DNA of 6,591 nucleotides from Methanobacteriaceae archaeon. Its GTDB lineage: Archaea; Methanobacteriota; Methanobacteria; Methanobacteriales; Methanobacteriaceae. Position numbers and translations under genes: made by a program. Positions within the stretch are counted from its first letter, which is position 1. The number at the start of each line of letters is the position of its first letter. Under the pieces are notes generated by a model. It had not been told where the DNA came from and did no database searches. It saw nothing but the letters and a program-made list of their open reading frames with translations. The stretch lies in contig JADGNH010000110.1 of assembly GCA_017883605.1 (NCBI GenBank), positions 1-6,591 on the forward strand, in the 5' to 3' direction. This document shows, piece after piece, positions 5,344-6,591 of this stretch.

Positions 5344-6009
5344 TCACCAGTATCCGTCGGTGAACCTGATCCTAACCCAGTCCTTTCCCCGACTGGTAAG
5401 GTAACCTCCCAGGGCAGTAAGGTAGAAGAGCATAGGATAGACAATGAACCTTTCAGTACCGCCCACACCCAAATATGCTACTAAGGGGTTGGCGGTTCCA
5501 TAACCCCAAATAAATGATAATAGAAGGATCAAAAGGGCTATTAACCCAACTACCAGAGATACTATAACCATGGGAATGTTGAGGCCCAGCCGGTAACTGA
5601 ATAGGACAGCTAAACTCCCGAAGAGGAATGCAACCAAAGCGAAAAGTGAATGGGTGACCCCTGTGTATTCCGGGAATATCCCCACTCCCACGGCACATAT
5701 AGCAAAAATTGCGAGACAGGATGAGAAAAGACGACAACCACCGCTTTTGAGGATTAAATAAACTGCTGCCAGGCATGAAATTCCCAGCAGAATGACGCTG
5801 AGGTTGAAGATGATGGCCGATGGTTCTACCGCTGGTAAGGTGCCTCCCAGATCACTTAAGGTGTTTTTTGCAATGCTGTACCCTGGAAACTGTGTTTCGG
5901 CCAGGTTAACTGCCAGAAGAAATTGCAAGCAGCCTATTAGTAATATAATTCCTGCAATCTTATAGTAATCCTTCTCCGGTCTGAATAAACTTCCCCTTTG
6001 AAATTTCAT
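5344..6009 (-). CDS. DUF998 multi-pass membrane protein
   Basis: A 221-residue integral membrane protein from ATG 6009 with six likely membrane helices, at about residues 19-37, 65-87, 94-112, 118-139, 146-169 and 186-205. Between helices 1 and 2 is the family-like loop FPGYSIAKNTLSDLGG; GVGIFPEYTGVTHSLFALVAFLFG (near helices 3-4) is the other recognisable DUF998 stretch, with an acidic and a histidine residue facing the same region. The function of the family is unknown. The visible Trp/Tyr/Arg-rich tail RIRFTDGYW is cytosolic or extracellular depending on topology I cannot settle. ATG 6009 is preferred over TTG 6012 because GGGGG (6016-6020) lies six bases before it. It converges with the FAD gene and is not obviously part of the regulon. 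Confidence 0.9.
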   Translation of the reverse strand: MKFQRGSLFRPEKDYYKIAGIILLIGCLQFLLAVNLAETQFPGYSIAKNTLSDLGGTLPAVEPSAIIFNLSVILLGISCLAAVYLILKSGGCRLFSSCLAIFAICAVGVGIFPEYTGVTHSLFALVAFLFGSLAVLFSYRLGLNIPMVIVSLVVGLIALLILLLSFIWGYGTANPLVAYLGVGGTERFIVYPMLFYLTALGGYLTSRGKDWVRIRFTDGYW

Positions 6010-6015
6010 CAACTT

Positions 6016-6020
6016 CCCCC
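6016..6020 (-). promoter_or_regulatory. Ribosome binding site of the DUF998 gene
   Basis: GGGGG on the minus strand, six bases before ATG 6009 and three before the alternative TTG 6012. The spacing favours the ATG. Confidence 0.5.
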
Positions 6021-6040
6021 TACAAAAAGATGTTATGATT

Positions 6041-6154
6041 TTAATCTTCGTTTATTTGTTTCCATATTGGTTCCCAGCCTGCCATCCATCCAAGATTTTC
6101 AAGGAACCTCTCTCCAAGCTTATGACAAATTCTATCTTGAACACATGACAAATT
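6041..6154 (-). pseudogene. Open tail of 37 codons following the MBL stop, possible gene remnant
   Basis: Directly after the TAG of the MBL gene (6155-6157) the same frame is open for 37 codons and ends at TAA 6041-6043. Its second half reads as protein-like sequence (KLGERFLENLG, GWEPIW) rich in Trp, Glu and Arg. No start codon with a ribosome site is visible within it. It may be the broken C-terminal tail of the MBL protein, the end of another lost gene, or open by chance. I do not recognise the family. Confidence 0.3.
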
Positions 6155-6163
6155 CTATCTTGA
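6122..6163. repeat. Exact 19-bp tandem repeat across the MBL stop codon
   Basis: ATGACAAATTCTATCTTGA occurs at 6122-6140 and again at 6145-6163, period 23, with no mismatch. The rightward copy contains the stop codon of the MBL gene (TAG at 6155-6157) and its last two sense codons. Two perfect copies suggest a recent slip duplication. Only two units are present, so this is not a CRISPR array. Confidence 0.9.
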
Positions 6164-6591
6164 CATATTATATATGATTTTTGACTGGGGACATGAATGT
6201 CCACATATCACCTTAACCTGTGGATACTCCTCTAAAAAAGCTATTATCTTTTCCAGGGTTTCCTGGGCCATTTCCACATCTCCAGTGTAGTCACTGGGTG
6301 CCACTCCTCTTTCCAGGTTTTCTTGGATGAAACTGGCGTCCATAGTGAGAAAAATAGGACCATCTAAACTGTTAACCAGGAAAGACATGTGCCCGGGGGT
6401 GTGGCCCGGTGTGTAAACCGCCCAGAGGGATCCGTCGCCCAGAAGGTCAATGCCAGGTCCCAGGGGTGGCATATCTTCTAATTTTGAAAAATCAATTTCA
6501 TATAATGTTTCCACATCTTTGAGGAAGTCTTCGTAAATTTCTGGTGGGTACTCATCAAATTCGCCTTTACCCACCACGTAGGGGATGTCCT
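6155..6591 (-). CDS. MBL-fold metallo-hydrolase, AHL-lactonase-like C-terminal part (5' end off the right edge)
   Basis: 144 codons are visible from the edge to TAG 6155-6157; the frame is open at the edge (DIPYVVGKGEF), so the GTG at 6577 is not a convincing start. Numbering from the first visible codon, TPGHTPGH (60-67) supplies the third metal-ligand His, H63; FLTMDAS supplies the bridging Asp, D84; and VICGHSCPQ supplies the last ligand, H131. The first HxHxDH motif must lie off-window. The layout matches N-acyl-homoserine-lactone lactonase-like proteins, whose usual GHDPEQ becomes GHSCPQ here. Such proteins hydrolyse lactones or related esters, but many archaeal members are untested. The C-terminus is short and the stop lies in an exact tandem repeat, so the end may have changed recently. 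It lies 145 nt upstream of the DUF998 gene on the same strand. Confidence 0.87.
   Translation of the reverse strand, partial: DIPYVVGKGEFDEYPPEIYEDFLKDVETLYEIDFSKLEDMPPLGPGIDLLGDGSLWAVYTPGHTPGHMSFLVNSLDGPIFLTMDASFIQENLERGVAPSDYTGDVEMAQETLEKIIAFLEEYPQVKVICGHSCPQSKIIYNMSR

Noticed and set aside
5453..5776. Second minus-strand frame inside the DUF998 gene
   Set aside because: The overlapping frame is a shadow; only the other frame gives regular membrane helices and DUF998 motifs.
6155..6157. TAG followed by an open frame, as a possible pyrrolysine codon
   Set aside because: No methylamine methyltransferase context or pyl genes are seen, and the MBL protein already contains its last metal ligand before the TAG. 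Treated as an ordinary stop.
6122..6163. Two identical 19-bp units as a CRISPR fragment
   Set aside because: Only two units, a 4-base gap instead of a spacer, and one copy lies in a coding end. A slip duplication explains it.

Overview
The window looks like chromosomal DNA of a methanogenic archaeon, most likely of the Methanobacterium group. The support is a TrmB-family regulator, archaeal TATA-like elements, GGAGG/GGTGA-type ribosome binding sites, moderate to low GC, and close packing of cofactor-type redox proteins. This assignment is inferred from gene content and style, not from a marker gene.

There are three transcriptional blocks. (1) From about 3191 leftwards to the window edge lie six tightly spaced minus-strand genes, with gaps of 31-39 nt or a 4-nt overlap: a SnoaL-like protein, a double-CDGSH iron-sulfur protein, a LigB/DODA-type extradiol dioxygenase-like protein, two tandem single-domain rhodaneses, and a pirin-like gene cut by the left edge. 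Its visible C-terminal part is not pirin; it resembles MORN and MtnA sequence. (2) Diverging from it on the plus strand are a TrmB-family regulator and, 20 nt later, an FAD-dependent DAO-family oxidoreductase. (3) Converging on that pair from the right are a DUF998 membrane protein and a right-edge-truncated MBL-fold hydrolase, both on the minus strand.

The divergent spacer (3192-3283) carries a perfect 9-bp-arm inverted repeat. It overlaps the best TATA candidates of both directions, as expected for a shared operator of the TrmB protein. The TrmB gene lacks a Shine-Dalgarno sequence and its TATA element sits at the distance expected for a leaderless mRNA.

The working hypothesis is that blocks 1 and 2 form one regulon for redox, sulfane-sulfur or electrophile stress: a sensor/regulator, a flavin oxidoreductase whose relatives often carry a Rieske domain (absent here), a separate multi-cluster Fe-S protein, sulfur-transfer rhodaneses, and three small metabolite enzymes. 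No published system with this exact composition is known to me; that is a statement about my knowledge, not a search result.

The region 6010-6154 between DUF998 and the MBL gene holds an exact 19-bp tandem duplication spanning the MBL stop codon, followed by an open in-frame tail of 37 codons.
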